DNA of 64,000 nucleotides from SSF14 sp046331245 (lineage in GTDB: Bacteria > Actinomycetota > Acidimicrobiia > Acidimicrobiales > Microtrichaceae). Position 1 is the first letter of the stretch, and each line of letters opens with the position of its first letter. The stretch spans positions 186,001-250,000 of the forward strand of contig JAXLRH010000006.1 in the NCBI GenBank assembly GCA_046331245.1, written 5' to 3'. Positions 34,100-43,610 of this stretch are shown in pieces. The notes below the pieces were generated by a model that was given only the letters and a program-made list of their open reading frames with translations, had not been told where the DNA came from and made no database searches. Both the position numbers and the translations under genes were made by a program.

Positions 34100-34972
34100 A
34101 TGGACACCGCCCTCCGCTCGGCGATTGGCGCCGCTGTCGGTGCGGACGTGACGGCGGCCGGTCGCCTCAGCGGTGGCGACGTCGCGGAGAGCTACCGGGT
34201 CGAGCTCGCCGACGGACGCGTCGTGTTCGCCAAGACCAAGGCCGGCGCGCCGGCGGGCTTCTTCACCACCGAGGCGGCCAGCCTCTCCTGGCTCCGGGCA
34301 GCCGGCGGCGTCGCGGTTCCCGATGTGCTGGCAGCCGATGACGGCACCGCGATGTCGCCCAACCTGCTCGTGCTCGAGTGGATCGAGGAGGGTGGCCGGC
34401 CCACCGACGCGACCGAGTCGACCTTCGGGTCGGAGCTTGCGACGCTCCACCGCGCCGGCGCCCCGTGCTTCGGCCGCGAGGACCTCCGCACCAGCGGCAG
34501 TCGCGGCCTCCCGAACCGGCCTCACGACGCCTGGGCCGAGTTCTACGCCACGCAACGCCTGCTGCCGTTGGTCCGCATCGCCCGCGACGAGCGCGCGCTC
34601 CCCGATCGCGTCCTCGACGACCTGGAAGCGGTGGCCGGACGCCTCGACGTGGTGGGTGGCGACCCCGAGCCGCCGGCGAGGCTGCACGGCGACCTGTGGG
34701 CCGGCAACCGGCTGATCGACCGCGACGGACGAAACTGGCTCATCGACCCCTCGGCGTACGGCGGGCACCGCGAGTTCGACCTCGCGATGATGCGCCTCTT
34801 CGGTGGTTTCGGACCGGCAGCGTTCGCGGCGTACGACGACGCGTTTCCCCTCTCCGCCGGGGCCGACGAGCGGATCGCGCTGCACCAGATCGCCCCGCTC
34901 GTGGTGCACGCGGTGAAGTTCGGGGGCGGCTACCGGGAGGCGGCGGAACGCGCGATCGCCACCTACCGATGA
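34100..34972 (+). CDS. Fructosamine kinase family protein
   Basis: 290 aa, aminoglycoside-phosphotransferase-like fold. Lys in VVFAKTKAG, catalytic loop ARLHGDLWAGNRL (HGDxxxxN) and metal-binding LIDPSAYGGHREFDLAMMRLFGGF are typical of bacterial fructosamine/ketosamine kinases, which phosphorylate glycated amines and allow deglycation. GAGAAT ends 6 nt before the ATG. It is followed 34 bp later by phosphofructokinase on the same strand. Confidence 0.92.
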   Translation: MDTALRSAIGAAVGADVTAAGRLSGGDVAESYRVELADGRVVFAKTKAGAPAGFFTTEAASLSWLRAAGGVAVPDVLAADDGTAMSPNLLVLEWIEEGGRPTDATESTFGSELATLHRAGAPCFGREDLRTSGSRGLPNRPHDAWAEFYATQRLLPLVRIARDERALPDRVLDDLEAVAGRLDVVGGDPEPPARLHGDLWAGNRLIDRDGRNWLIDPSAYGGHREFDLAMMRLFGGFGPAAFAAYDDAFPLSAGADERIALHQIAPLVVHAVKFGGGYREAAERAIATYR

Positions 34973-35006
34973 GGGAGGATGGAGTGACGCCCAACGTGAG
35001 GAACCC

Positions 35007-36050
35007 ATGAGCACCGACGTCCGACGCATCGCCATCAACACCGGGGGCGGCGACGCTCCCGGCCTCAACGCGGTCATCCGCGCCGTGACGCTCGGCGCCA
35101 TCGACCAGGGGTGGGAGGTGCTCGGCATCCGCGACGGCTACCACGGCCTGTTCGTGCCCGACGGCGTGATCCCGCTCGGCCACGACGAGGTGCGCGACAT
35201 CACGCCCATCGGCGGCACGATGCTCGGCACCACGAACCGCGGCAACCCGTTCGCGACAGGCCGTGACGGCGAGGTGGTGCAGCGCCTCCGCGAGCTCGAC
35301 ATCGACGTGCTCGTCGCGGTCGGCGGCGACGGGTCGCTCACCATCGCGCACCGCCTCTCGGAGATGGGCGTCCCGGTGATCGGCGTTCCCAAGACCATCG
35401 ACAACGACCTCGAGCACACCGACGTGACGACCGGGTTCGACTCCGCCGTGTCGTTCGCGACGGAGTGCATCGACCGCCTGGTCACCACCACCACCGCGCA
35501 CGGACGCGTCATGGTGATCGAGGTGATGGGCCGCACCACCGGGTGGATCGCGCTCCACAGCGGCATCGCCGCCGCGGCGAACGTCGTGCTCATCCCCGAG
35601 ATCCCCTACGACATCGAGGTCGTCGCCGAGCGGGTCCGCGACCGGGCCGCGCGCGGGCAGGACTACACGATGGTGGTCGTCGCCGAGGGCGCGGTGCCGG
35701 TCGGCGGCGAGATCACCACGATCGCCGGCACCGGTCGCTTCGGCGGCGTCGCCGAGCGCATCGCCGGCCAGCTCGAGGAGCTCACAGGCAAGGAGGCGCG
35801 TCACCTCACGCTGGGGCACCTGCTGCGCGGCGGCTCCCCCACGGCGCCCGACCGACTGCTCGGCCTGCGCTACGGCGCCGAGGCCATCCTGGCCATCAAG
35901 GCCGGCGTGCGCGACGTCATGGTCGCGCTCGACGGCGACGTGGCACGCCACATCCCGCTCGCCGACGTCGCGGGCCGGGCGCGAACCGTGCCGCCCGACA
36001 GCGGCGCGCTGCGCACGGCGCGTTCCATCGGCATGTGCCTCGGCGACTGA
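35007..36050 (+). CDS. pfkA: 6-phosphofructokinase, mixed-type (group III)
   Basis: 347 aa with GAGG before the ATG. Key motifs are NTGGGDAPGLNAVIR, GGDGSLTIAHRL and PKTIDNDLEHTD; the Gly in GGDGS is ATP-type while the Lys in PKTIDND is the residue seen in PPi-dependent and group III enzymes. Streptomyces enzymes of this group use ATP. MGRTTGWIA and HLLRGGSPTAPDR complete the site. It phosphorylates fructose 6-phosphate in glycolysis. It may share a transcript with fructosamine kinase. The phosphoryl donor should be treated as probable ATP. Confidence 0.92.
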   Translation: MSTDVRRIAINTGGGDAPGLNAVIRAVTLGAIDQGWEVLGIRDGYHGLFVPDGVIPLGHDEVRDITPIGGTMLGTTNRGNPFATGRDGEVVQRLRELDIDVLVAVGGDGSLTIAHRLSEMGVPVIGVPKTIDNDLEHTDVTTGFDSAVSFATECIDRLVTTTTAHGRVMVIEVMGRTTGWIALHSGIAAAANVVLIPEIPYDIEVVAERVRDRAARGQDYTMVVVAEGAVPVGGEITTIAGTGRFGGVAERIAGQLEELTGKEARHLTLGHLLRGGSPTAPDRLLGLRYGAEAILAIKAGVRDVMVALDGDVARHIPLADVAGRARTVPPDSGALRTARSIGMCLGD

Positions 36051-36074
36051 CCCGCTCGCGACCGATCGCTCGGG

Positions 36075-37175
36075 CTACGAGCGGAGCTCGTCGAGGACGT
36101 ACCGGGAGAACAGCTCACACTCGTCGCGGTGCGGGTACCCCGACAGGATGAACGACGAGATGCCGAGCTCGCGGTAGGCGCGGAGCTTGGCGAGCACCTG
36201 GTCGGGGTCGCCCACCACCGCGGCGCCACAGCCGCTGCGGGCCCGGCCGATGCCGGTCCACAGATGGTCCTCCACGAACCCGTCGTCGTCGGCCGCGTCG
36301 CGGAGCTCCGCCTGCCGCGTCACGCCGACCGAGCCCGAATCGAGCGACCGGCGCCGGATGACCTCGCCCTCGGCGGGTTCCAGCTTCGACACCAGATCGA
36401 ACGCCGCCGCGCGCGCCTCCTGCTCGGTCTCGCGGACGACCACGTGCACCCGGTACCCGAAGCGGAGGGTCCGGCCGTAGCCCGCCGCCCGGTCGCGCAT
36501 GTCGTCGAGCACGGAGGCCACGGCATCCATCGTGTCGGGCCACATCAGGAACACGTCGGCGTGGGACGCCGCCACGTCGCGGGCATCGGGTGAGATCCCG
36601 CCGAAGTAGAGCGGCGGAGCGACCCCGCCACGGGCTGCGGCCGTCTCGACGGCGATGCGCGGCGGTTCCACGGTGAGGTCGTAGTGCTCGCCGTGGTGGT
36701 CGACGGGCCGACCTGCCAACAGCTCCCGCAGGATCGTCATCACCTCGCGGGTGCGCTCGTAGCGCGGCGCGCTGTCGAGCGGTGCGCCGGGCAGGTCCGA
36801 CGAGATGATGTTGATCAGCAGGCGTTGCGCACCTCCCGCGGAGGTGAGCAGGTGATCGAGCGTCGCCAGCTGGCGGGCCAGCTGCGGCGGCCACATCTCG
36901 CCGCACCGCACCGCGACCAGCAGCCGGATGCGGCGGGCCAGCGCGGCCACGCCGCCGGCGAACGCGACCGAGTCGATGCCCAGCTCGTAGCCCGACGGCA
37001 GGAGGATGCTGTCGTAACCGCAGCGATCGGCCGTCGTCACGAGGTCGGCGCAGTGGTCGAACGACGAGCGGAGCGCGGGGTCGGGCACGCCCAACCAGCG
37101 GTAGTCGTCGTCGCACAGCGCCGAGAACCACGCGACCTCCAGCGGATCGTCGGTGTGATCGGGCGGCTCGGTCAT
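36075..37175 (-). CDS. LLM-class flavin-dependent oxidoreductase (SsuD-like)
   Basis: 366 aa luciferase-like TIM barrel. Landmarks are VAWFSALCDDDYRW near the N-terminus, ILLPSGYELGIDSVAFAGG, LVAVRCGEMWPPQLARQLATLD, LLINIISSDLPGAP and PLYFGGISPDARDVAASHADVFLMWPD (conserved SsuD-type parts only). Alkanesulfonate-type monooxygenases use FMNH2 and cleave C-S bonds, but F420-dependent relatives are common in actinomycetes. The start overlaps the stop of the aldo-keto reductase (ATGA), so they form an operon. No sulfonate transporter is adjacent. Confidence 0.9.
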   Translation of the reverse strand: MTEPPDHTDDPLEVAWFSALCDDDYRWLGVPDPALRSSFDHCADLVTTADRCGYDSILLPSGYELGIDSVAFAGGVAALARRIRLLVAVRCGEMWPPQLARQLATLDHLLTSAGGAQRLLINIISSDLPGAPLDSAPRYERTREVMTILRELLAGRPVDHHGEHYDLTVEPPRIAVETAAARGGVAPPLYFGGISPDARDVAASHADVFLMWPDTMDAVASVLDDMRDRAAGYGRTLRFGYRVHVVVRETEQEARAAAFDLVSKLEPAEGEVIRRRSLDSGSVGVTRQAELRDAADDDGFVEDHLWTGIGRARSGCGAAVVGDPDQVLAKLRAYRELGISSFILSGYPHRDECELFSRYVLDELRS

Positions 37176-38122
37176 GGCATCCGGACACCGCGGCCGGCGA
37201 CGAGGATCTCGTACCACTCGTTGCGGGTGAGGCGCACCCGCAGGGCATCGGCCGCCGCCGTGATGCGCTCCGGACGTTGGCTACCCACGATCGGGATCGC
37301 CCCGCTCGGGTGGTGCGCCACCCACGCGAGGAGGACGGCGGCGCGGTCCACGCCCTGCTCCCCCGCCAGTCGATCGGCAACACCGGCCACGGCCACCGCC
37401 CGTTCGTCGGCCGGGTCGACGTCGCCGGCGAGGCGGCCGCCGGCGAGCGGGCTCCACACCAACGGCGTGACCCCGAGCTCCCCGCACAGATCGAGCGTGC
37501 CGTCGGTCAACGGCTCCTGGCGCAGCGGGTGCCACTCCGGCTGGGTCGTCACGATCGGCGCGGCGAGGTGCGCAGCGAGGGCCCGGTGCTGGGCGACGGT
37601 GAAGTTGGAGACGCCGATGTGACGCACCAGGCCGGCGGCGACCAGCGCGTCGAGCCCCTCCGCCATCTCGGCGGCCGACGTCAGGTGGTCGGGCCGGTGC
37701 ACCTGGTAGAGGTCGATGACGTCCACCCCGAGCCGCCGCAGCGACGCCTCGCACGCTGCGCGCAGATAGGCGGGCGACTGGTCGTACGGCACCGGCGGCC
37801 GGATGCCGCCCTTGGTCGCCACCACCATCCGCTCACGCCACGACGGGTTCGCCGCGAGCACCTCGCCGAGCAGCGCCTCGGCGTCGCCGAAGCCCGACGG
37901 CGTCGCGTTCGGATCGCCGAGGTAGCCGTAGATGTCCGCCGTGTCGATGAGCGTCAGGCCGGCGTCGAGCGCCGCGCCGATCTTGGCCGACGCGTCGGCG
38001 ACCGATGACCGGGCGAACCGCCAGCAGCCGTAGGCGATCGGCCCGACCTCGAGCTCGCTGCCACCGAGACGGCGGGTCGTCGGGAGCGCAGGCAGCAGCA
38101 GGTCGGCAGGTTCGTCGGGCAC
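37172..38122 (-). CDS. Aldo/keto reductase
   Basis: 316 aa from GTG 38122. Catalytic residues are visible as TLIDTADIYG (Asp, Tyr), VVATKGG (Lys) and YQVHRPDH (His). The C-terminal NADPH site includes AIPIVGSQRPERI. It reduces aldehydes or ketones. TACCGT lies 6 nt before the GTG, and the divergent Gfo/Idh/MocA gene starts only 18 bp away with its own overlapping -10. It is coupled to the LLM oxidoreductase. Confidence 0.92.
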   Translation of the reverse strand: MPDEPADLLLPALPTTRRLGGSELEVGPIAYGCWRFARSSVADASAKIGAALDAGLTLIDTADIYGYLGDPNATPSGFGDAEALLGEVLAANPSWRERMVVATKGGIRPPVPYDQSPAYLRAACEASLRRLGVDVIDLYQVHRPDHLTSAAEMAEGLDALVAAGLVRHIGVSNFTVAQHRALAAHLAAPIVTTQPEWHPLRQEPLTDGTLDLCGELGVTPLVWSPLAGGRLAGDVDPADERAVAVAGVADRLAGEQGVDRAAVLLAWVAHHPSGAIPIVGSQRPERITAAADALRVRLTRNEWYEILVAGRGVRMP

Positions 38123-38140
38123 GGCGGTACGGTACCCGAC
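38123..38140. promoter_or_regulatory. 18-bp bidirectional leaderless promoter
   Basis: Forward TACGGT (38128-38133) is 7 nt before GTG 38141; reverse TACCGT (38134-38129) is 6 nt before GTG 38122. The two hexamers overlap inside the palindrome GGTAC-G-GTACC (38126-38136). The whole intergenic space is 18 bp, too short for two ribosome-binding leaders. Confidence 0.5.
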
Positions 38141-39289
38141 GTGCCCACCACCCCGTCCTCCGCCCGCCCCCTGCGCTACGGCGTGATCGGCACCGGCATG
38201 ATGGGCTGCGAGCACCTCCTCAACCTCGGGCGCATCGACGCCGCCGAGGTGGTGGCCATCAGCGATCCCCATCAGCCGTCACGCGAGCTCGGCCTGGCCT
38301 GTGCGCTCGACGGACGCCCGGACGCACACGTCGACGTCTACGAGCACCACCGCGACCTGCTGGCGCGCGACGACCTCGACGCCGTCGTGATCGCGTCGCC
38401 CAACCACACGCACGTCGACGTGCTGGCCGACGCGCTCGCCACGGACCTGCACGTCATGGTGGAGAAGCCGCTCTGCACGACGGTCGAGGACGCGCAGCGC
38501 GCTCGCGAGATGGCGACCGGACGCACCCGCAACGGCGCCCCGGCCATGTGCTGGGTGGCGTTGGAGTACCGCTACATGCCCACGCCGGCGACCCTGCTCG
38601 ACATGGTGCGCGCCGGTGCCGTCGGCCGCGCGCACATGGTCTCGATCCGCGAGCACCGCTTCCCGTTCCTCACGAAGGTCGGCGACTGGAACCGGTTCAG
38701 CGCCAACACCGGCGGCACGCTCGTGGAGAAGTGCTGCCACTTCTTCGACCTCATGCACCAGCTCGCCGGCGCCCGGCCAGTGCGGGTGATCGCCTCGGGT
38801 GGGCAGGACGTGAACCACCTCGACGAGCTCGTCGAGCTCCCCGACGGCACCACGGCCCGTCCCGACATCCTCGACAACGCCTACGTGATCGTGGAGTTCG
38901 CCAACGGCGTGCGCGGCGCGCTCGACCTGTGCATGTTCGCCGAGGGCGGGCGTCACGAGCAGGAGCTCTGCGTCGTGGGCGACCGGGCGAAACTCGAGAC
39001 GACCGTGCCCGGCGACGTCGTGTGGAACGGCGCGCGACCGGCGTTCGGCGCCGCGCCCGACGGCCCCGTCGGCGTCTCCGCTCCGATGGACGCCGAGGTG
39101 CGCTACGAGGGCTTCCACCACGGTTCGAGCTACCGCGAGCACCTCCGCTTCATCGAGCAGGCGAACTCCGGCGGCGACGCACTCGTCACGGTGGACGACG
39201 GACTGTGGTCGGTGGCGATGGGCGCGGCGGCACACCGCTCCATCGACGAGCGACGACCCGTCGACCTGGCCGAATGGGGGCTCTCGTGA
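38141..39289 (+). CDS. Gfo/Idh/MocA family oxidoreductase
   Basis: 382 aa from GTG 38141. The NAD-binding motif is YGVIGTGMMGCEHL; EKPLCTTVEDAQ contains the family Lys, and NTGGTLVEKCCHFFDLMH the catalytic region. Such enzymes oxidise or reduce sugars, inositols and related polyols. TACGGT lies 7 nt upstream. The stop overlaps the DsbA-like gene (GTGA). Together with the divergent AKR/LLM pair this suggests a small catabolic divergon, but the compound is unknown. Confidence 0.92.
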   Translation: MPTTPSSARPLRYGVIGTGMMGCEHLLNLGRIDAAEVVAISDPHQPSRELGLACALDGRPDAHVDVYEHHRDLLARDDLDAVVIASPNHTHVDVLADALATDLHVMVEKPLCTTVEDAQRAREMATGRTRNGAPAMCWVALEYRYMPTPATLLDMVRAGAVGRAHMVSIREHRFPFLTKVGDWNRFSANTGGTLVEKCCHFFDLMHQLAGARPVRVIASGGQDVNHLDELVELPDGTTARPDILDNAYVIVEFANGVRGALDLCMFAEGGRHEQELCVVGDRAKLETTVPGDVVWNGARPAFGAAPDGPVGVSAPMDAEVRYEGFHHGSSYREHLRFIEQANSGGDALVTVDDGLWSVAMGAAAHRSIDERRPVDLAEWGLS

Positions 39290-40011
39290 CGAACGGGCCC
39301 GTGACACCGACGCGGGTGGCCTTCCACTTCGACGTGATGTGTCCGTTCGCCTACCAGACCTCGCTCTGGATCCGCGAGGTGCGTGCGCTCACCGGCCTCA
39401 CCGTCGACTGGCGGTTCTTCAGTCTGGAGGAGGTCAACCGCGTCGAGGGCAAGAAGCATCCGTGGGAGCGGGAGTGGTCCTACGGCTGGTCGATGATGCG
39501 CATCGGCGCGCTGCTGCGGCGCGAGGACATGGCGCTGCTCGACGAGTGGTACCTGCGTGCCGGCACCGCGCTCCACGTGCACGGCCGCAAACCCCACGAT
39601 CCGGCGGTGGCCCGCCACCTGCTCGGCGAGATGGGCCTCGACCCGGCGCTGGTCGACGAGGCGATCGCCGATCCGACGACCCACGACGAGGTGCGCGCCG
39701 AGCACGACGCCGTGGTCGCCGCCGGCGGGTACGGCGTGCCGACGCTGTGCTTCGAGGAGGACGAGACGACGTGGCTCTTCGGACCGGTCGTCCTCGATCC
39801 GCCCACGGGCGACGCCGCGCTCCGTCTGTGGAACGCGGTCACCGCGCGGCTCGAGTTCCCCCACCTCTACGAGCTGCAGCGCCCGAAGTCGCCCGACGAC
39901 GTGCGTTACATCGCCGAGAGCTTCCGCCCGTATCTCGAGGCGCGCGACTGGGTGAGCATCGAACGCGGCGAGACCATCGACTTCGGGGCCTACGACCCGA
40001 AGAACCGCTGA
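39286..40011 (+). CDS. DsbA family (FrnE-like) thioredoxin-fold oxidoreductase
   Basis: 241 aa from GTG 39286, overlapping the previous stop; ATG 39274 is an alternative. The active-site region reads DVMCPFAYQTSLW: one Cys followed by Pro, without the second Cys of CxxC, as in FrnE/2-hydroxychromene isomerase-like proteins. GVPTLCFEEDE provides the cis-Pro region. It is cytoplasmic. It could act as a glutathione- or mycothiol-linked isomerase or transferase rather than a disulfide oxidase. Confidence 0.88.
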   Translation: MTNGPVTPTRVAFHFDVMCPFAYQTSLWIREVRALTGLTVDWRFFSLEEVNRVEGKKHPWEREWSYGWSMMRIGALLRREDMALLDEWYLRAGTALHVHGRKPHDPAVARHLLGEMGLDPALVDEAIADPTTHDEVRAEHDAVVAAGGYGVPTLCFEEDETTWLFGPVVLDPPTGDAALRLWNAVTARLEFPHLYELQRPKSPDDVRYIAESFRPYLEARDWVSIERGETIDFGAYDPKNR

Positions 40012-40012
40012 C

Positions 40013-41031
40013 TCAGGCCGCCGGCACCTGCTGCGTGATGCAGTGGATGCCCCCGCCGCCGTACGCGAGCACCGGGCCCACGTCGAGACCGATCACCTCG
40101 CGGCCGGGGTACTGCGCCGCGATGATCGCCAGCATGTCCGCGTCGGCCGGATGGTTCGCCGTCGGCACGAGCACGAAGCCGTTCCCCACGTAGAAGTTGC
40201 CGTACGGCACCGGACGGCGCTCGCCGCCCACCTCGACGAACGGCAGCACGGGGATCTGCACCACCTCCAGCGTGCGGCCGGCCGCGTCGACCTGACCCCG
40301 GGCCCACCGGGCGTTGACGTCCATGCGCAACCAGTCCGGCTCGGCAGGGTCGTCGCAGCCCTGCAGCAGCAGGACGCCGGGGCGTGCGAACCCGCCGACG
40401 TTGTCGACGTGCCCGTCGGTGTCGTCGTCGTCCGCGAGCCCGTACGGCAGCCAGACGACGGTCGAGACGCCGAGCTGCTCCCCCAAGCGCCGCTCGATGT
40501 CGGCGCGGGTCAGGCCGGGGTTGCGATTCGGGTGCATGAGGCACTTCACCGTGGTGACCAGCGTGCCCTCGCCGTCGACGGTGATCGACCCGCCCTCGAG
40601 CACCATGTCCACCCGGCGGGAGTCGTGACCGGCGTGGGCCGCCCACCCGGCCGCCGCCGCGTCGTCGTGGTCGAACGGCGTGTACTTGCCGCCCCAGCCG
40701 TTGAACGTCCAGTCGAGCGCGGTGCGGCGCCCGGCGTCGCTCACGTAGATCGGGCCCGAGTCGCGGAACCACGAGTCGTCGATCGGGAGCTCGACGATCT
40801 CGACGCGGCCCCCGCACAGCTCCTCGGCGCGCGCCACCGCCGGCCCGGGCGACACGATCATCGACACCGGCTCGAACTCGGCGATGGCCCGTGCCACCTG
40901 CGCGTGCGCGTCCTCGGCCTGCGCCATGAGGTCGCCGTAGAGGTCCTCGCGTGCCGGCCAGCAGATGACCGTGCGCTCGTGCGGGGCGAACTCGGCGGGC
41001 ATTCGCGGACCGCTCGCTGCGGGCGCCTCGC

Positions 41032-41035
<4 letters not shown>
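40013..41035 (-). CDS. aguA: Agmatine deiminase
   Basis: 340 aa from GTG 41035, overlapping the stop of the amidase gene (GTGA); ATG 41002 (MPAEFAPHERTVICWPARED) is an alternative. The family motifs are DDSWFRDSGPIYV, EGGSITVDGEGTLVTT, DDTDGHVDNVGGFARPG, PYGNFYVGNGFVLVP and the catalytic Cys in GGGGIHCITQQVP. It converts agmatine to N-carbamoylputrescine, the step before the amidase encoded immediately upstream, so the two complete agmatine-to-putrescine conversion. Confidence 0.95.
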
Positions 41036-41907
<872 letters not shown>

Positions 41908-41911
41908 GGGC

Positions 41912-42454
41912 TCAGGCCGATGCCGTCGCGCGACCCTTGCGGCGGCGCCGGCGCGTGGGCTTCTCCGCCGACTCGGCCACCGACTTCAGCCGCTCGAGGC
42001 TCGCCCGCATGCCCTCGCGCATCTCCTCGTCGTGGTCCTTGATGCCGCCGAGGAACAGCACGGAGAACACCCGGGCCACCATCGGACGCGACCGCCAGGG
42101 CTCGCGCGACTCGGTGACGACGGTGCGGTTGTCGCCGTCGCCCACCGGCTCGAAGCGGTACCGCCAGCGCGTGCCGCTCTGCTTCGTCTCGAAGGCGAAC
42201 TCGCGGCCGCGGTTGGCCGCGACGACCGTGTTGGTCGTCGACCACATCACCGGGCCCCGGCGGTTACGACCCTTGAAGCGGGCGTCGACCGACGGGCCCT
42301 TCGCGCCGCCGAGCCACTTGCCGCCGGTGCACTCGGGGCTCAGCCGGCCCATCTTCGAGACGTCGCTGACGATGTCGTAGAGGCGGTCGGCAGGCGCGTC
42401 GATGACGATGGACACCTCGTCGTCGACCGCCGTCTTCTTGCGTCGGAGAGCCAT
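41912..42454 (-). CDS. SRPBCC (START-like) family protein
   Basis: 180 aa. The polyketide-cyclase/START-like fold is visible from VSIVIDAPADRLYDIVSDVSKMGRLSPE onward (key part APADRLYDIVSD), then RFKGRNRRGPVMWSTTNTVV and ESREPW. The C-terminus is very basic (KPTRRRRRKG). TACGGT is 6 nt before the ATG. It is the first gene of the agu operon, but a link to polyamines is not obvious; such proteins bind lipids or hydrophobic ligands. Confidence 0.82.
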   Translation of the reverse strand: MALRRKKTAVDDEVSIVIDAPADRLYDIVSDVSKMGRLSPECTGGKWLGGAKGPSVDARFKGRNRRGPVMWSTTNTVVAANRGREFAFETKQSGTRWRYRFEPVGDGDNRTVVTESREPWRSRPMVARVFSVLFLGGIKDHDEEMREGMRASLERLKSVAESAEKPTRRRRRKGRATASA

Positions 42455-42471
42455 GGGCAGACCGTACCGGA

Positions 42472-43587
42472 TCAGGGCACGACGAGCCCGAGCGCGGTCA
42501 CGGCCGTGAACCACACGAGGCCGATCCCGCTCGCTGCGGCAACCGCGACGAACGTCCACCGTCGGGTCGTCGCGACGGCCACTGCGAGCGGCAACGCCGG
42601 GGCGAGCAGGAGGCCGTAGCGGCCGATCGAGTCGATGTTGTTCGCCGACAGCGCCACCAACAGACCCAGGCCCAGGTACGCCGTCCACGCGAGCGGGAGA
42701 CGCCGGCGGATCGCCACGACCAGCGCGACGATCAGGACGATTGCGAACGCGAGGTTGTAGCCGTCGCGGAAGTGCAGACGAGCGACGTCCCACACGGCGC
42801 GCAGCAGGCGGGTGACGGGCTCGCGGAAGCCGTTGCGGAAGGCACGCTGCTCGTCGAGCGGGGCCGACCCGCGACCGTCCGTGGCCTGGAGCCACCAGAG
42901 GTACGCCGCCATACCGAGCAGCGGAGCGACCGACGCGACGGCCCACGCCAGCGCGCGGACGCGGGCGAAGGACGTGCGGAGGTCCTGCCACGCGAGCACG
43001 ACGACGGGCAGGCACACCAGCACCCCGGTGGGGCGCAGCAGACCGAGCGCAAGTAGCGGCACGATCGCGGCGAGCGGGCGGCGGCGCTGCAGCGCGAGCG
43101 CCGCGAGGAACAGGCACAACAGGAACGGGCCCTCGGCGTACGCGTAGACGAGGCTGGCCGCCGCCGGGAACAGCGCGAGCGCGACGACGGCGCGATCGGC
43201 GACCGCCTCGTTGTGGCCGAGGCGCGTGACGAGTCGCCACAGCGCGAACATCGCGCCGAGCGCGCAGGCGTTGGCGAGGACGACGAGCGCGATGTCGACG
43301 CGCCCTCCGAACACCGGGCCGAGGAACCGCCCCGCCTCGGGGTACAGCGGGAAGAACCGCACGAGATCGGGAGCGACGCGCCCGTAGCCGTGCTCGGCGA
43401 TGGCGCGATAGGCGTCGCCGTCCCACGTGACGAGTCCCTGGTCGAGGTGGACCCGCCCGAGCGGGAGGTGAACTTGGCCGGACAGCGCGTGCGCCACCCA
43501 CAGGCCCAGCGCGACGAGCACCCGAGCGCCCACCCACGACCCGAGCACCACCGGCGCCGAACGTCGCAGCCAGGGTGAGTCGGGCAC
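42472..43587 (-). CDS. PIG-V-like mannosyltransferase, integral membrane
   Basis: 371 aa from GTG 43587, with ten or so membrane helices. The first luminal loop holds the acidic motif LVTWDGDAYRAIAEHGYG and RFFPLYPEAGRFLG, typical of PIG-V/GT-C mannosyltransferases that use polyprenyl-phosphate mannose. In actinomycetes such enzymes extend phosphatidylinositol mannosides or other glycans. TACTGT lies 6 nt before the start. It is downstream of pstA but separated by 23 bp and its own promoter signal. Confidence 0.85.
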   Translation of the reverse strand: MPDSPWLRRSAPVVLGSWVGARVLVALGLWVAHALSGQVHLPLGRVHLDQGLVTWDGDAYRAIAEHGYGRVAPDLVRFFPLYPEAGRFLGPVFGGRVDIALVVLANACALGAMFALWRLVTRLGHNEAVADRAVVALALFPAAASLVYAYAEGPFLLCLFLAALALQRRRPLAAIVPLLALGLLRPTGVLVCLPVVVLAWQDLRTSFARVRALAWAVASVAPLLGMAAYLWWLQATDGRGSAPLDEQRAFRNGFREPVTRLLRAVWDVARLHFRDGYNLAFAIVLIVALVVAIRRRLPLAWTAYLGLGLLVALSANNIDSIGRYGLLLAPALPLAVAVATTRRWTFVAVAAASGIGLVWFTAVTALGLVVP

Positions 43588-43610
43588 CGGGACACAGTAC
43601 CGGCCGGCCG

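Noticed and set aside
35007..36050. PPi-dependent phosphofructokinase
   Set aside because: PKTIDND alone would allow it, but GGDGS keeps the ATP-type Gly; group III enzymes with this pair in actinomycetes use ATP.
36075..37175. Assignment as alkanesulfonate monooxygenase ssuD
   Set aside because: Family resemblance is clear but no ssu transporter or flavin reductase is near, and LLM-class enzymes in actinomycetes have varied substrates and cofactors.
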